A stretch of DNA of 44,330 bases, from positions 1 through 44,330 of the forward strand of contig NZ_JAYMFI010000037.1 of the NCBI RefSeq assembly GCF_035830635.1, given 5' to 3'. The DNA comes from Adlercreutzia shanghongiae. Its GTDB lineage: Bacteria > Actinomycetota > Coriobacteriia > Coriobacteriales > Eggerthellaceae. Position numbers and translations under genes: made by a program. The notes under the pieces were generated by a model. That model was not told the DNA's origin and did not search any database. It was given only the letters and a program-made list of their open reading frames with translations. This document shows positions 27,249 to 35,946 of this stretch, in pieces (the first letter of the stretch is position 1; each line of letters begins with the position of its first letter).

Positions 27249-29304
27249 GAACCGCCGCGGCGCCCGGCGCCGTCCCAAGGCGAACCCCCGGGGCGTCGTG
27301 TCGGTGAGCGCCGGCGGCTTCGGCTTCGTGCAGACGGCCGAGGGGGAGTACTTCATCCCCGCCTCGTCTTTAGGCGGGGCCTTCGACGGCGACTTGGTGG
27401 AAATAGCCCCGTTGCGCTCCGGCGCGCGCAAAAAGGGGCGCTCGGCGGCCGATGAGGGCGATATGTCCGGCCGGCCCGCGGCCCGGGTGCTCTCGGTGGT
27501 CGATCGCGCCCACGACACGGTGGTGGGCCGCTACGAGGTGGCCGAGCCCTTCGGCGTGGTGGTGCCGGCCGATCCGCGCATCCCCTACGACGTGTTCACC
27601 ATGCGCGCCGAATCGCCCGAGGTGCCCGACGGGGCGCTCGTGCGGGTGCGCATCGCCCAGTTCCCCACGCGCCGCTCGGCGGCCACGGGCTTTGTGGAGG
27701 AGGTGCTCGCCGAGACCTCCGATGCGCCCCGGGCCGGCATCGATCTGATCATCGGCCGCCACAAGCTGGAGACGGTCTTCTCGGAAGGGGCCCTGGCCGA
27801 TGCCGCCGCTGCGGTTTTGGACGAGGAAGGCGCCCTGGCGGCCGGCTACCGCGATTTGCGCAGTCGGTTCGTGTTCACCATCGACCCGGCCGACGCAAAG
27901 GATTTCGACGACGCGCTGTCCCTTGACTTCCTTGAGGAAGAGGGCCTGTGGCGGCTCGGCGTGCATATCGCGGACGTGAGCCACTACGTGCCCTGGAACT
28001 CCTCGGTGGATCTGGACGCCCGCCGCCGCGCCACGAGCGTGTATCTGGCCGACCGCGTCGTTCCCATGCTGCCGCCGGCGCTCTCCGACGAGCTGTGCTC
28101 GCTGGCCCCGGGGGTCGATCGCCGCTCCATGACGGCGGATCTGTTCCTGAACGACGAGGGCGAGCTCGTGCGCTTCAAGCTGTACCCGGCCCTTATTCGG
28201 TCGAAGGCGCGCCTGAGCTACGGCGAGGCCGACGCTATGCTGCTTAACGGCAGAGGCGGGCTCGCGGCAGGCGCGGGGGGCGCTGCGAACGGCGCGGGCG
28301 ACGACGCTGCGGCGGGCGGCGACGCTGCGGCGGGCGGCGCTATTGCCTGGCGCCTCGCGGAGTGCTCGCGCCTGGCCAAGCTGCGCGAGGCGGCCCGCGC
28401 TCGCGCCGGGGGGGTCGACTTCGCCACCACCGAGGCCAAGGTGGCCCTTGATGCGGAAGGGCGTCCCGTCGACATCGTCCTGAGGAAGAAGACCGACGCC
28501 ACGCGCCTCATTGAGGAGGCCATGATCTTGGCCAACGAGACGGTGGCGGGCTTTCTGGAGGCGAAGCGCTTTCCCTGCATCTACCGCGTGCACGAGGCGC
28601 CGGCCTCCGACGCGTTGGGCTCGCTCATCCCCGTGTTCCAAGAGTTCGACTGGTTCGCCCGTCCCATGGAGGCGCGCCTGGTGGCGGGAGATCCCAAGGT
28701 CATCCAGGAGATTCTTGCGGCCAGCGCCGGGCGCAGCGAGGGGGAGCTTGTCAGCTCGCTGCTTCTGCGGGCCATGAAGCGGGCGGTGTATCGTCCCGAG
28801 AACCTCGGGCACTACGGCCTGGCGAGCGAGGTGTACTGCCACTTCACCAGCCCCATCCGCCGCTATCCCGATCTGGTGGTGCACCGCATGCTGCGGGCGG
28901 CCCTCGCGCGCCGGCCCGAGAAGTTCGACCAGGAAGTGGCGGCCCTGCCCTGGATCGCCGAGCACTCCTCGGATATGGAGCGGGTGGCCGACGAGGCGGC
29001 CCGCCAGTCCCAGGAGCTGAAGATGGTGGAGTACCTGTCCGCGTTCGTGGGCCAGTTGTTCTCGGCGGTGGTGTCGGGGGTGGCCAGCTACGGGCTCTAC
29101 GTGCGCCTCGAGTGCACGGCCGAAGGGCTCCTTCCCGTGCGCGCCTTGGGCGACGAGTACTTCTTCTTCGACGCCGCCCGCTATCAGCTCGCAGGCGACG
29201 AGACGGGGGCGACCTACCGCCTCGGCCAGCGCATCGCCGTGATGCTGAAGAGCGCCGATGTCGCGACGAGCTCGCTCGAGTTCGCCTTGGCCGGCCCGCG
29301 CTAG
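27241..29304 (+). CDS. rnr: Ribonuclease R (RNB family exoribonuclease)
   Basis: 687 residues. Order: a basic, Arg-rich N-terminus, a cold-shock domain (GFGFVQTAEGEYFIP), the RNB catalytic domain with IDPADAKDFDDALS carrying the metal aspartates, and a C-terminal S1 domain (about 600-685). It degrades structured RNA 3-prime to 5-prime. Inside the RNB domain, at about 335-365, is a Gly/Ala-rich insert coded by an 18-bp repeat (GACGCTGCGGCGGGCGGC twice, 28303-28338), unlike most family members. The ATG at 27241 overlaps the protease stop by 8 bp. Confidence 0.95.
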   Translation: MARNRRGARRRPKANPRGVVSVSAGGFGFVQTAEGEYFIPASSLGGAFDGDLVEIAPLRSGARKKGRSAADEGDMSGRPAARVLSVVDRAHDTVVGRYEVAEPFGVVVPADPRIPYDVFTMRAESPEVPDGALVRVRIAQFPTRRSAATGFVEEVLAETSDAPRAGIDLIIGRHKLETVFSEGALADAAAAVLDEEGALAAGYRDLRSRFVFTIDPADAKDFDDALSLDFLEEEGLWRLGVHIADVSHYVPWNSSVDLDARRRATSVYLADRVVPMLPPALSDELCSLAPGVDRRSMTADLFLNDEGELVRFKLYPALIRSKARLSYGEADAMLLNGRGGLAAGAGGAANGAGDDAAAGGDAAAGGAIAWRLAECSRLAKLREAARARAGGVDFATTEAKVALDAEGRPVDIVLRKKTDATRLIEEAMILANETVAGFLEAKRFPCIYRVHEAPASDALGSLIPVFQEFDWFARPMEARLVAGDPKVIQEILAASAGRSEGELVSSLLLRAMKRAVYRPENLGHYGLASEVYCHFTSPIRRYPDLVVHRMLRAALARRPEKFDQEVAALPWIAEHSSDMERVADEAARQSQELKMVEYLSAFVGQLFSAVVSGVASYGLYVRLECTAEGLLPVRALGDEYFFFDAARYQLAGDETGATYRLGQRIAVMLKSADVATSSLEFALAGPR

Positions 29305-29359
29305 AGGCCGGCGCCTTCGCCTCCTTCTGAAAGCCTTGAGCATTCAGGAGGCGTGCGAG

Positions 29360-29380
29360 GGCCGCCGCGCTTAGGCGGCC
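29360..29380 (+). terminator. Terminator candidate after rnr
   Basis: GGCCGCC (29360-29366) pairs with GGCGGCC (29374-29380) around GCGCTTA, 56 bp after the stop; followed by GTTCAGATT. The stem is short and the T tract poor. Confidence 0.5.
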
Positions 29381-29514
29381 GTTCAGATTACCGCTCCATA
29401 ACGGACAGTCAAGGGGTCATCGTCAGCTGCGATTGCCCATGATGTCCGCCCTGTCCGGGGGCTATGGTGAGGCTACCCCAGAGTAAGCAGGCCCCCGATG
29501 AAGGGAGATTCACC

Positions 29515-29850
29515 ATGAGCTTTATCGACAAGATGAAGGAAGCCGGCGAGGATATCAAGGAGGCGTTCCAGGACGGGGCGCACGACATCGCCGAGAAGGC
29601 CGGAGATCTGAAGGACGACATCGCCGAGAAGGCGGGGGACCTGAAGGACGCCGCCGCTGAGAAGGCCTCCCAGGCCGCCGACGCCGCCCAGGATGCGGCC
29701 GACGCCGCCAAGCAGAAGGCCGCCGACGCTGCGAGCGCCGCCGCCGACAAGGCGAGCGAGATCAAGGACGCCGCGGCCGAGAAGGCCTCCGATTTGAAGG
29801 ACGCCGCTGCCGACAAGGCCGACGAGGCGAAGAAGGCCGCCGGCAAATAA
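29515..29850 (+). CDS. Small helical LEA/apolipoprotein-like repeat protein
   Basis: 111 residues. After MSFIDKMKEAGEDIKEAF it is a run of Ala/Lys/Asp/Glu heptad- and 11-mer-like repeats (AEKAGDLKD, AEKASDLKD, AADKA), with no Cys, Trp or membrane segment. It should form a long amphipathic helix, as in group 3 LEA and YtxH/CsbD-like stress proteins. AAGGGAG (29501-29507) supports ATG 29515. It stands alone between terminators. A role in stress or membrane association is inferred from composition only. Confidence 0.8.
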   Translation: MSFIDKMKEAGEDIKEAFQDGAHDIAEKAGDLKDDIAEKAGDLKDAAAEKASQAADAAQDAADAAKQKAADAASAAADKASEIKDAAAEKASDLKDAAADKADEAKKAAGK

Positions 29851-29875
29851 ATCAGGCTTGTTCCCAACGACGCCC

Positions 29876-29921
29876 GGCGGAAGCCCGCTGCTTGGATAAT
29901 TCCCGGCAGCGGGCTTCCGCC
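29876..29921 (+). terminator. Terminator after the LEA-like gene
   Basis: A perfect 16-bp stem: GGCGGAAGCCCGCTGC (29876-29891) with GCAGCGGGCTTCCGCC (29906-29921), 14-nt loop, followed by TTCTGG. The next promoter candidate, TG-G-TAGCAT (29925-29933), starts at once after it. Confidence 0.85.
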
Positions 29922-29988
29922 TTCTGGTAGCATGGTGTCCAATGCAAACGATGCGGAGGCGCGCACGCCGCCCGCTTAAAGGAGACTC

Positions 29989-31368
29989 ATGGAACGAGAG
30001 CGATTCGGAAGCCGTCTGGGGTTCATCCTCATTTCCGCCGGCTGCGCCATCGGCCTTGGCAACGTTTGGCGCTTCCCCTATATCACCGGCGAATACGGCG
30101 GTGCGGCCTTCCTCGTCATGTACCTGGTGTTCCTCGTCATTTTGGGCCTTCCCATCATGGTCATGGAGTTCGCCGTGGGCCGCGGCTCCCAGCGCTCCAT
30201 CGCCCGGGCGTTCAACGTGCTCGAGCCTGCGGGCACTCATTGGCACAAGTACAAATGGGTGGGCATCGTCGGCTGCTACCTGCTCATGATGTTCTACACC
30301 ACCGTGGCCGGCTGGATGCTGGCCTACGTGCCGAAGTTCGCCTCGGGGCAGTTCGTGGGGGCCGACACCGCGGCCACCTCCGCCGCCTTCGACGCCATGC
30401 TGGCCTCGCCGGTGGAGTGCGTGTTCTGGATGGCGCTCGTGTGCGTGGTGTCCATCCTCGTCTGCTCGCTGGGCGTGCAGAAGGGCGTGGAGCGCATCAC
30501 GAAGGTGATGATGATCGCGCTTCTGGCCATTCTCGGCGTGCTCGTCATCCGCTCGCTCACCTTGCCCGGGGCCGGCGAGGGCGTGGCCTTCTACCTGCTG
30601 CCCGATTTCTCGAAGATCTTCGGCAGCCCCGATACGTTCTTCGAGGCGGCCTACGCGGCCATGGGCCAGGCCTTCTTCACGCTCTCCATCGGCATGGGGT
30701 CCATGACCATCTTCGGCAGCTACATCGACAAGCACCGCTCGCTCATGGGCGAGGCGGCCACCATCGGCGTGCTGGATACCGGCGTGGCCCTGGCCACGGG
30801 CCTCATCATCTTCCCGGCCTGCTTCGCCTTCGGCGTGGCGCCCGATTCGGGCCCGGGGCTCGTGTTCATCACGCTGCCGAGCGTCTTCGAGCAGATGTGG
30901 GGCGGGCAGGTGTGGGGCACGCTCTTCTTCGTGTTCATGTCCTTCGCGGCGCTCTCCACGGTCATCGCCGTGTTCGAGGGCATCCTGCGGTTTTCCATGG
31001 ACGAGTGGGGCTGGTCGCGCAAGCGCGCGGTGACGGTGAACCTCATCGCCATCCCGCTGCTGTCGCTGCCCTGCGCGCTCGGGTTCAACGTGCTCTCCGA
31101 CGTGGTCATGCCCGGCGTGGGCGATATTCAAACGGTGGAGGACTTCCTCGTTTCCAGCAACATCATGCCCTTGGGCTCTCTGGTCTACGTGCTGTTCTGC
31201 GTGTCGAAGGGCGGCTGGGGATGGAAGAGGTTCCTTGCCGAGGCCAATGAGGGCGACGGGCTCAAGTTCCCCGTGTGGCTGCGTCCCTGGATGCGCTTCG
31301 GGGTGCCGGTGCTCGTGATTATCATCCTCATCATGGGCTGGGTGCCTATCGTGAGCTCGTGGCTGTGA
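29989..31368 (+). CDS. Sodium-dependent transporter, neurotransmitter:sodium symporter family
   Basis: 459 residues, about eleven membrane helices. The signature of helix 1, GCAIGLGNVWRFPY, includes the unwound segment that binds Na+ and substrate. The next helices contain LGLPIMVMEFAVGRGSQ. Bacterial members (MhsT/TnaT/LeuT type) import amino acids with Na+. The substrate cannot be read from sequence. AAAGGAG (29977-29983) sets the ATG. The stop TGA overlaps the GTG start of the helicase gene (GTGA). No accessory subunit is seen. Confidence 0.93.
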   Translation: MERERFGSRLGFILISAGCAIGLGNVWRFPYITGEYGGAAFLVMYLVFLVILGLPIMVMEFAVGRGSQRSIARAFNVLEPAGTHWHKYKWVGIVGCYLLMMFYTTVAGWMLAYVPKFASGQFVGADTAATSAAFDAMLASPVECVFWMALVCVVSILVCSLGVQKGVERITKVMMIALLAILGVLVIRSLTLPGAGEGVAFYLLPDFSKIFGSPDTFFEAAYAAMGQAFFTLSIGMGSMTIFGSYIDKHRSLMGEAATIGVLDTGVALATGLIIFPACFAFGVAPDSGPGLVFITLPSVFEQMWGGQVWGTLFFVFMSFAALSTVIAVFEGILRFSMDEWGWSRKRAVTVNLIAIPLLSLPCALGFNVLSDVVMPGVGDIQTVEDFLVSSNIMPLGSLVYVLFCVSKGGWGWKRFLAEANEGDGLKFPVWLRPWMRFGVPVLVIIILIMGWVPIVSSWL

Positions 31369-34300
31369 CGTCGACGAGCCCGTCGCTTGCGGCCTACCTT
31401 AAGGCCATGGCCGCCGCTCCCGAGACGGAGGACGGCTCGGTGCTCATCGAGCCGGAGCTTGCCTACGGCTTCGGGGAATTCTCGTTGAAGCTGGCCCTGC
31501 GCGGGCCGCGCGGCCGCTATGTGGTGCCCTCTATCGGGGCCTTTGCCCAGGCGGTGCGCGCGGTGGAGGCGGCCACCTACGGGCCGAAGCTCTCCTTCGT
31601 GCACCGGGCGGCAGCCTTCGCGCCGGCAAGCCGGCCGCTTCTGCGCTTCATCGAGCGCATCGCGCAAGCCCGCGGGCGCGAGGGCGCGGCAAGCGGGGCG
31701 CCCGATGGGCTTCGGGGCCGGGGCGCCTCTCGGGTGGGCCGCGCGGCGTCGGGCGGCGCGCTGGGGCGCTCGGTGGATCTGACCGAGGCCGAGGCGGTGG
31801 ATTTCCTCGATGCCATGGACGGGCTCTCCTTCGCCTTCCGCTGCACCGACGGCTCGGTGCGCGCTTCCCAAACAGTATCGGTGCAGGCGGGCGACCCGCC
31901 GGCGGTGCTGAGGCTGGTGGAAGACGGCGAGGGCTTTACGCTCGTGCGCGACGACGCCCTCATCGGCGCCGCGGCGGGCGGTGCGTCCTATGTGCTCTAC
32001 GACGGCGTGTTCTACCGCACCACCGAGGCCTTTTCCGACGGTGCCGATTTCCTGCGCGAGGTGTACCGCTCCGATGACCGCGAGCTGCACCTGGCCGCCG
32101 ATGACGCCGCTGCCTTCGGCGCCCATGTGCTGCCGCGGCTCGAGCGCGCCTTCGAGGTGTCCGTGCCGCCCGCGCTGGCCGCCTATCGCCGCCGCCCCTG
32201 CAAGCTCGCCTTTTTCTTCGACAAGGTGGCAGATGCGGTGGAAGTGGCCTGTTGCGCCCGCTACGGCGAGAGCGAGGTGGTCCTGGCCGTGGCACGCTCG
32301 GCGGTGCCGGCGGCGCTAGATCGGGTGCGCGAGGGCACCGTGGTCGTCTCCGGCATCGCTGCGGCGCCGCCTGAGGGCGAGGGGCCGGATGCCGTGGCGC
32401 TGCCCGTGCGCGATCTGGCGCGCGAGCAGGCGGCCCTGGAGCTTCTGCGCGCCTATTTCCCGCCCACGGGCGTGGTGGAGCTTGCCGACGAGGAGGCTGC
32501 CGGGCGCCTGCTGTTCGAGGGTCTGGCACGCTTCCAGGCTTTGGGCGAGGTGCATACCACGGCCGCCTTCGACCGCTTGCTCTTCGGGCGCGCGCCGCGT
32601 CTACAGGTGGGGCTTTCCCTGGCCGGCGACCTCATCGCCATGGACGTGGCCGTCGCCGATGTTCCGAAAGAGGAGCTGGCGGCGCTTCTGGAAAGCTATC
32701 GGCGCCACCGCCGCTTCCACCGTCTGCGCCAGGGCGCGTTCGTGAACGTGGAAGAGGCCGAGATGGGGCCCTTGCGCCGTCTTATGGAGGATATGGGCGT
32801 AAGCGAGGCCGATCTGGCCGCCGGGCGGGTGGAGCTGCCCACCTGGCAGGCCTTCTACCTCGCCAACGAGCTTGCCGACGCCTACCGCGAGGACGGCTTC
32901 GCCCGCTTCGTCGACCAGTACCGCGCGCTGCACGCCTCGGTTCAGGCCGAGGGGGCCGAGGGGGCCGCGGCGGGCCGCTGGGAGGGCGCGCTCTCGGACG
33001 TGCTGCGGCCCTATCAGGCCGCCGGTGCGCGCTGGATCGGGGCGCTGTGGGCCTACGGCTTCGGCGGCATTCTCGCCGACGAGATGGGGCTGGGAAAGAC
33101 CCTGCAGGTCATCGCGGCCCTGGCCGAGCGCTACGCCCAGGGCGCCCCGGACCTTCCGAGCCTTATCCTATGCCCCGCTTCGCTTATCTACAACTGGAAG
33201 GCCGAGTTCGACCGCTTCGCGCCCAAGCTTCCCGTGGCGGTGGTCGCGGGCACGCCCGCTGAGCGCCGCGCGCTGCGGGAGGCGGCGTCTTGCGGCGCGG
33301 AGGACCCGCCTCCCATCCTCATCACCTCCTACGACCTGCTGCGCCAGGACGCCCGGGAGTGGGAGGAGGCGGACCTGGACGTCGTCGTCATCGACGAGGC
33401 GCACTACATCAAAAACCACGCCACCCGCACCACGCGCGCCGTGAAGCGCCTGCGCGCGCGCCGCCGCCTGGCGCTCACGGGCACGCCCATGGAGAACCGC
33501 CTCTCGGAGCTGTGGAGCCTCTTCGACTTCCTCATGCCGGGCCTGCTCGGCCCCTACCAGCGCTTCCGCGAGCGCTTCGATGCCGCCATCCTCGGCGGCG
33601 ACGAGGAGGCGGCCCGTCGCCTGCGCGCGCTTGTGGCCCCCTTCATCCTGCGGCGCACCAAAGAGCAGGTGGCCCCGGAGCTTCCGGAAAAGACGGTCTC
33701 GCGGGTGCTCGTGGCCCTCGAGGGGGAGCAGCGGCGGCTCTACGACGGCGCCGAGCAGTCGCTGCGCGAGCGCTTGGCCGCGCAGATTCGGCTGTCGCGC
33801 TCCCGCGGCGCGAAGCATATGAGCGATAAGGAGCGCGAGGCCGCCGCGCCCCGGGTGCAGGTGCTCGCGGAGCTGACGGCCCTGCGGCGCATCGCGCTGG
33901 ATCCGGCCCTCGTCTTCGAGAACTACAAGGGCGCCTCGGCCAAGATGGAGGCGCTGCTCGATGTGGTGGCCCATGGGGTGGGATCGGGCCAGAAGATGCT
34001 CGTCTACTCCCAGTTCACGAGCTTTCTCACTCGCGTGGCCGCGCGCCTTGGCGAGGAGGGCGTCGCCTTCTTCGAGCTGACCGGGGCCACGCCGGCCGCC
34101 GAGCGCCTCGATTTGGCCGAGGCCTTCAACGGCGGGGAGGTGCCGGTGTTCCTCATCTCGCTGAAAGCGGGCGGCGTGGGGCTCAACCTCACCGGCGCCA
34201 CCTGCGTGGTGCACACCGACCCCTGGTGGAACGCCGCCGCGGCCCGCCAGGCCGCCGACCGCGCCCACCGCATCGGCCAGAGCCGCCCCGTCACGATCTA

Positions 34301-34529
34301 CGAGCTGGTGGCCGCCGACACCATCGAAGAGCGCATGGTGGAGCTCGCCCGCATGAAGGACGAGCTGGCCGCCCTTATCCTCGATGCCGAGGGGAGCGGG
34401 GAAGGCGAGGGCGGGCCCCAGGCGGCTTCAGGCGCGGCGGCGGGCGTGGCTTCCGGCGCGTGTTGCGACCCCTTCGAGTCTGCGCGTTCTCTAACGCCCG
34501 AGGAACTCTACGACCTGCTCGGCGGCTAA
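31365..34529 (+). CDS. SNF2-family DNA helicase/ATPase
   Basis: 1054 residues if started at GTG 31365, which overlaps the previous stop by 4 bp; ATG 31407 is the alternative. Residues 1-540 are a poorly recognised N-terminal region that may hold a SNF2-assist domain. The ATPase then begins: ILADEMGLGKTLQ (Walker A), VVIDEAHYIKN (Walker B, DEAH), LTGTPMENRLSELWSLFDF. The C-terminal helicase lobe has LVYSQFTSFL, LKAGGVGLNLTGA and DRAHRIGQSRPV. Such proteins remodel protein-DNA complexes or assist RNA polymerase recycling (RapA-like). There are no restriction or phage-defence partners next to it, so a housekeeping role is more likely. Its link with the symporter is unclear. Confidence 0.9.
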   Translation: MTSTSPSLAAYLKAMAAAPETEDGSVLIEPELAYGFGEFSLKLALRGPRGRYVVPSIGAFAQAVRAVEAATYGPKLSFVHRAAAFAPASRPLLRFIERIAQARGREGAASGAPDGLRGRGASRVGRAASGGALGRSVDLTEAEAVDFLDAMDGLSFAFRCTDGSVRASQTVSVQAGDPPAVLRLVEDGEGFTLVRDDALIGAAAGGASYVLYDGVFYRTTEAFSDGADFLREVYRSDDRELHLAADDAAAFGAHVLPRLERAFEVSVPPALAAYRRRPCKLAFFFDKVADAVEVACCARYGESEVVLAVARSAVPAALDRVREGTVVVSGIAAAPPEGEGPDAVALPVRDLAREQAALELLRAYFPPTGVVELADEEAAGRLLFEGLARFQALGEVHTTAAFDRLLFGRAPRLQVGLSLAGDLIAMDVAVADVPKEELAALLESYRRHRRFHRLRQGAFVNVEEAEMGPLRRLMEDMGVSEADLAAGRVELPTWQAFYLANELADAYREDGFARFVDQYRALHASVQAEGAEGAAAGRWEGALSDVLRPYQAAGARWIGALWAYGFGGILADEMGLGKTLQVIAALAERYAQGAPDLPSLILCPASLIYNWKAEFDRFAPKLPVAVVAGTPAERRALREAASCGAEDPPPILITSYDLLRQDAREWEEADLDVVVIDEAHYIKNHATRTTRAVKRLRARRRLALTGTPMENRLSELWSLFDFLMPGLLGPYQRFRERFDAAILGGDEEAARRLRALVAPFILRRTKEQVAPELPEKTVSRVLVALEGEQRRLYDGAEQSLRERLAAQIRLSRSRGAKHMSDKEREAAAPRVQVLAELTALRRIALDPALVFENYKGASAKMEALLDVVAHGVGSGQKMLVYSQFTSFLTRVAARLGEEGVAFFELTGATPAAERLDLAEAFNGGEVPVFLISLKAGGVGLNLTGATCVVHTDPWWNAAAARQAADRAHRIGQSRPVTIYELVAADTIEERMVELARMKDELAALILDAEGSGEGEGGPQAASGAAAGVASGACCDPFESARSLTPEELYDLLGG

Positions 34530-34577
34530 TAGGGTAAACTGGTCGGAACGCCAATTTGAAATCCGAAGGAGTGCCCG

Positions 34578-35933
34578 ATGGGCTTTTTCGATCGCATCGG
34601 CGAGGGGCTGTCCCGCTCGCGCGACAAGTTCAAGGAGTCGATGAACGTCCTGCTCGACCGCGGGCCGGATCTGGACGAGGAGTTCTGGGAGGGCTTGGAA
34701 GAGACCCTCATCCTATCGGACGTGGGAGGGGCTGCGGCCAGCGACATCGTGGAGAACCTGCGCGATGCGGCCACCCGCAAGGCCCTGCCCGACGCCTACG
34801 CCGTGCTCGACCTCTTGAACGACGAGATCGCCTCCACCTTCACCGAGCCGGGCGCCGACATCTTCGGCGGCGGGCCGGCTGTGGTGCTGTTCGTGGGCAT
34901 CAACGGCACGGGCAAGACCACCACCGTGGGCAAGCTCGCCAAGGTGGCCGCCGATGAGGGGCGCGCCGTCATCTTAGGCTCGGCCGACACCTTCCGCGCC
35001 GCCGCCATCGAGCAGCTGGAAGTGTGGGCCCGCCGCGCCGGCGTGGAGATGGTCACCCGCGAGCGTGGCGCCGACCCGGCGAGCGTGTGCTACGACACCC
35101 TGGAGCGCGCCGAGGCCTGCGGAGCCGAGCTCGTGCTCATCGACACGGCCGGACGCCTGCACACCTCCGCCGACCTTATGCGCGAGCTGGAGAAAGTGGT
35201 CTCGGTGGTGCGCAAGCGCAGTTCGCTGCCGGTGTACACGGTGCTCGTCATCGACGCCACCACGGGCCAGAACGGCCTGCAGCAGGCGCGCGAGTTCAAC
35301 CGCGCGCTCGATCTGGACGCGCTCATCGTCACGAAGCTCGACGGCACGGCCAAAGGCGGCATCGCGCTGGCCGTGAGCCACGATCTGCAGCTGCCCATCC
35401 TGAAGATCGGCGTGGGCGAGGGCATCGACGATCTGCGCGATTTCGACGCCCACGAGTTCGCCTTGGCCCTGGTGGGCACCTTTGACGAGCGCTTCGACGC
35501 CGCTGAGGACAGCCTGCGCGGCGAGAACGCCAAGCAGGCCGCCGTCACCGCCGGCGAGCGCCGCCGCGATGTGCTCGAGGGCGCGCCGGTTGCCGCGGTC
35601 GCCGAAGCGGAGGAGGCAGCGGTGCCGGAAGACGAGGTTGCAGACGCTATTGAACCTTATGTCGAGCCGGTGCTCGACGAGCAGGAAGACGTCGAGGTGG
35701 CCTTCGCCGAGGCCGCCGAAGAGGGCGAAGGCGACCTCCTCGAGGCCGCGCTGGGCCACCGCACCCACGAGACCATCGTCGTTGAAGAGGATGACGTCGA
35801 GGCCGAGGAGGCCCCCTTCACCGACGACGAGCTGGCCGAGCTGGCCCAAGAGGCCGCCGAGGAAGAGGCCGCCGAGCCCGAGCCGGCCGCCGAGCCCGAA
35901 AAGAAAAGCTTCTGGAAGCGTCTGTTTGACTAG
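34578..35933 (+). CDS. ftsY: Signal recognition particle receptor FtsY, with acidic C-terminal domain
   Basis: 451 residues. The N-terminus starts directly with a short amphipathic helix (MGFFDRIGEGLSRSRDK) and the NG domain: P-loop GINGTGKTT (107-115), DTAGRLHT, TKLDGTAKGG. The NG domain ends near residue 305. A ~135-residue, strongly acidic Glu/Asp/Ala-rich tail follows and ends in KKSFWKRLFD, a basic-aromatic tip. In E. coli the acidic A domain and its membrane tip are N-terminal, so the order is reversed here. FtsY docks ribosome-SRP complexes to the membrane. GAAGGAG precedes the ATG. ffh follows after 13 bp. Confidence 0.96.
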   Translation: MGFFDRIGEGLSRSRDKFKESMNVLLDRGPDLDEEFWEGLEETLILSDVGGAAASDIVENLRDAATRKALPDAYAVLDLLNDEIASTFTEPGADIFGGGPAVVLFVGINGTGKTTTVGKLAKVAADEGRAVILGSADTFRAAAIEQLEVWARRAGVEMVTRERGADPASVCYDTLERAEACGAELVLIDTAGRLHTSADLMRELEKVVSVVRKRSSLPVYTVLVIDATTGQNGLQQAREFNRALDLDALIVTKLDGTAKGGIALAVSHDLQLPILKIGVGEGIDDLRDFDAHEFALALVGTFDERFDAAEDSLRGENAKQAAVTAGERRRDVLEGAPVAAVAEAEEAAVPEDEVADAIEPYVEPVLDEQEDVEVAFAEAAEEGEGDLLEAALGHRTHETIVVEEDDVEAEEAPFTDDELAELAQEAAEEEAAEPEPAAEPEKKSFWKRLFD

Positions 35934-35946
35934 ATAAGGAATCCCC

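Noticed and set aside
31365..34529. SNF2 helicase as part of a phage-defence system (DISARM or similar)
   Set aside because: No methylase, nuclease or other defence partner is next to it; neighbours are a symporter and the SRP genes.
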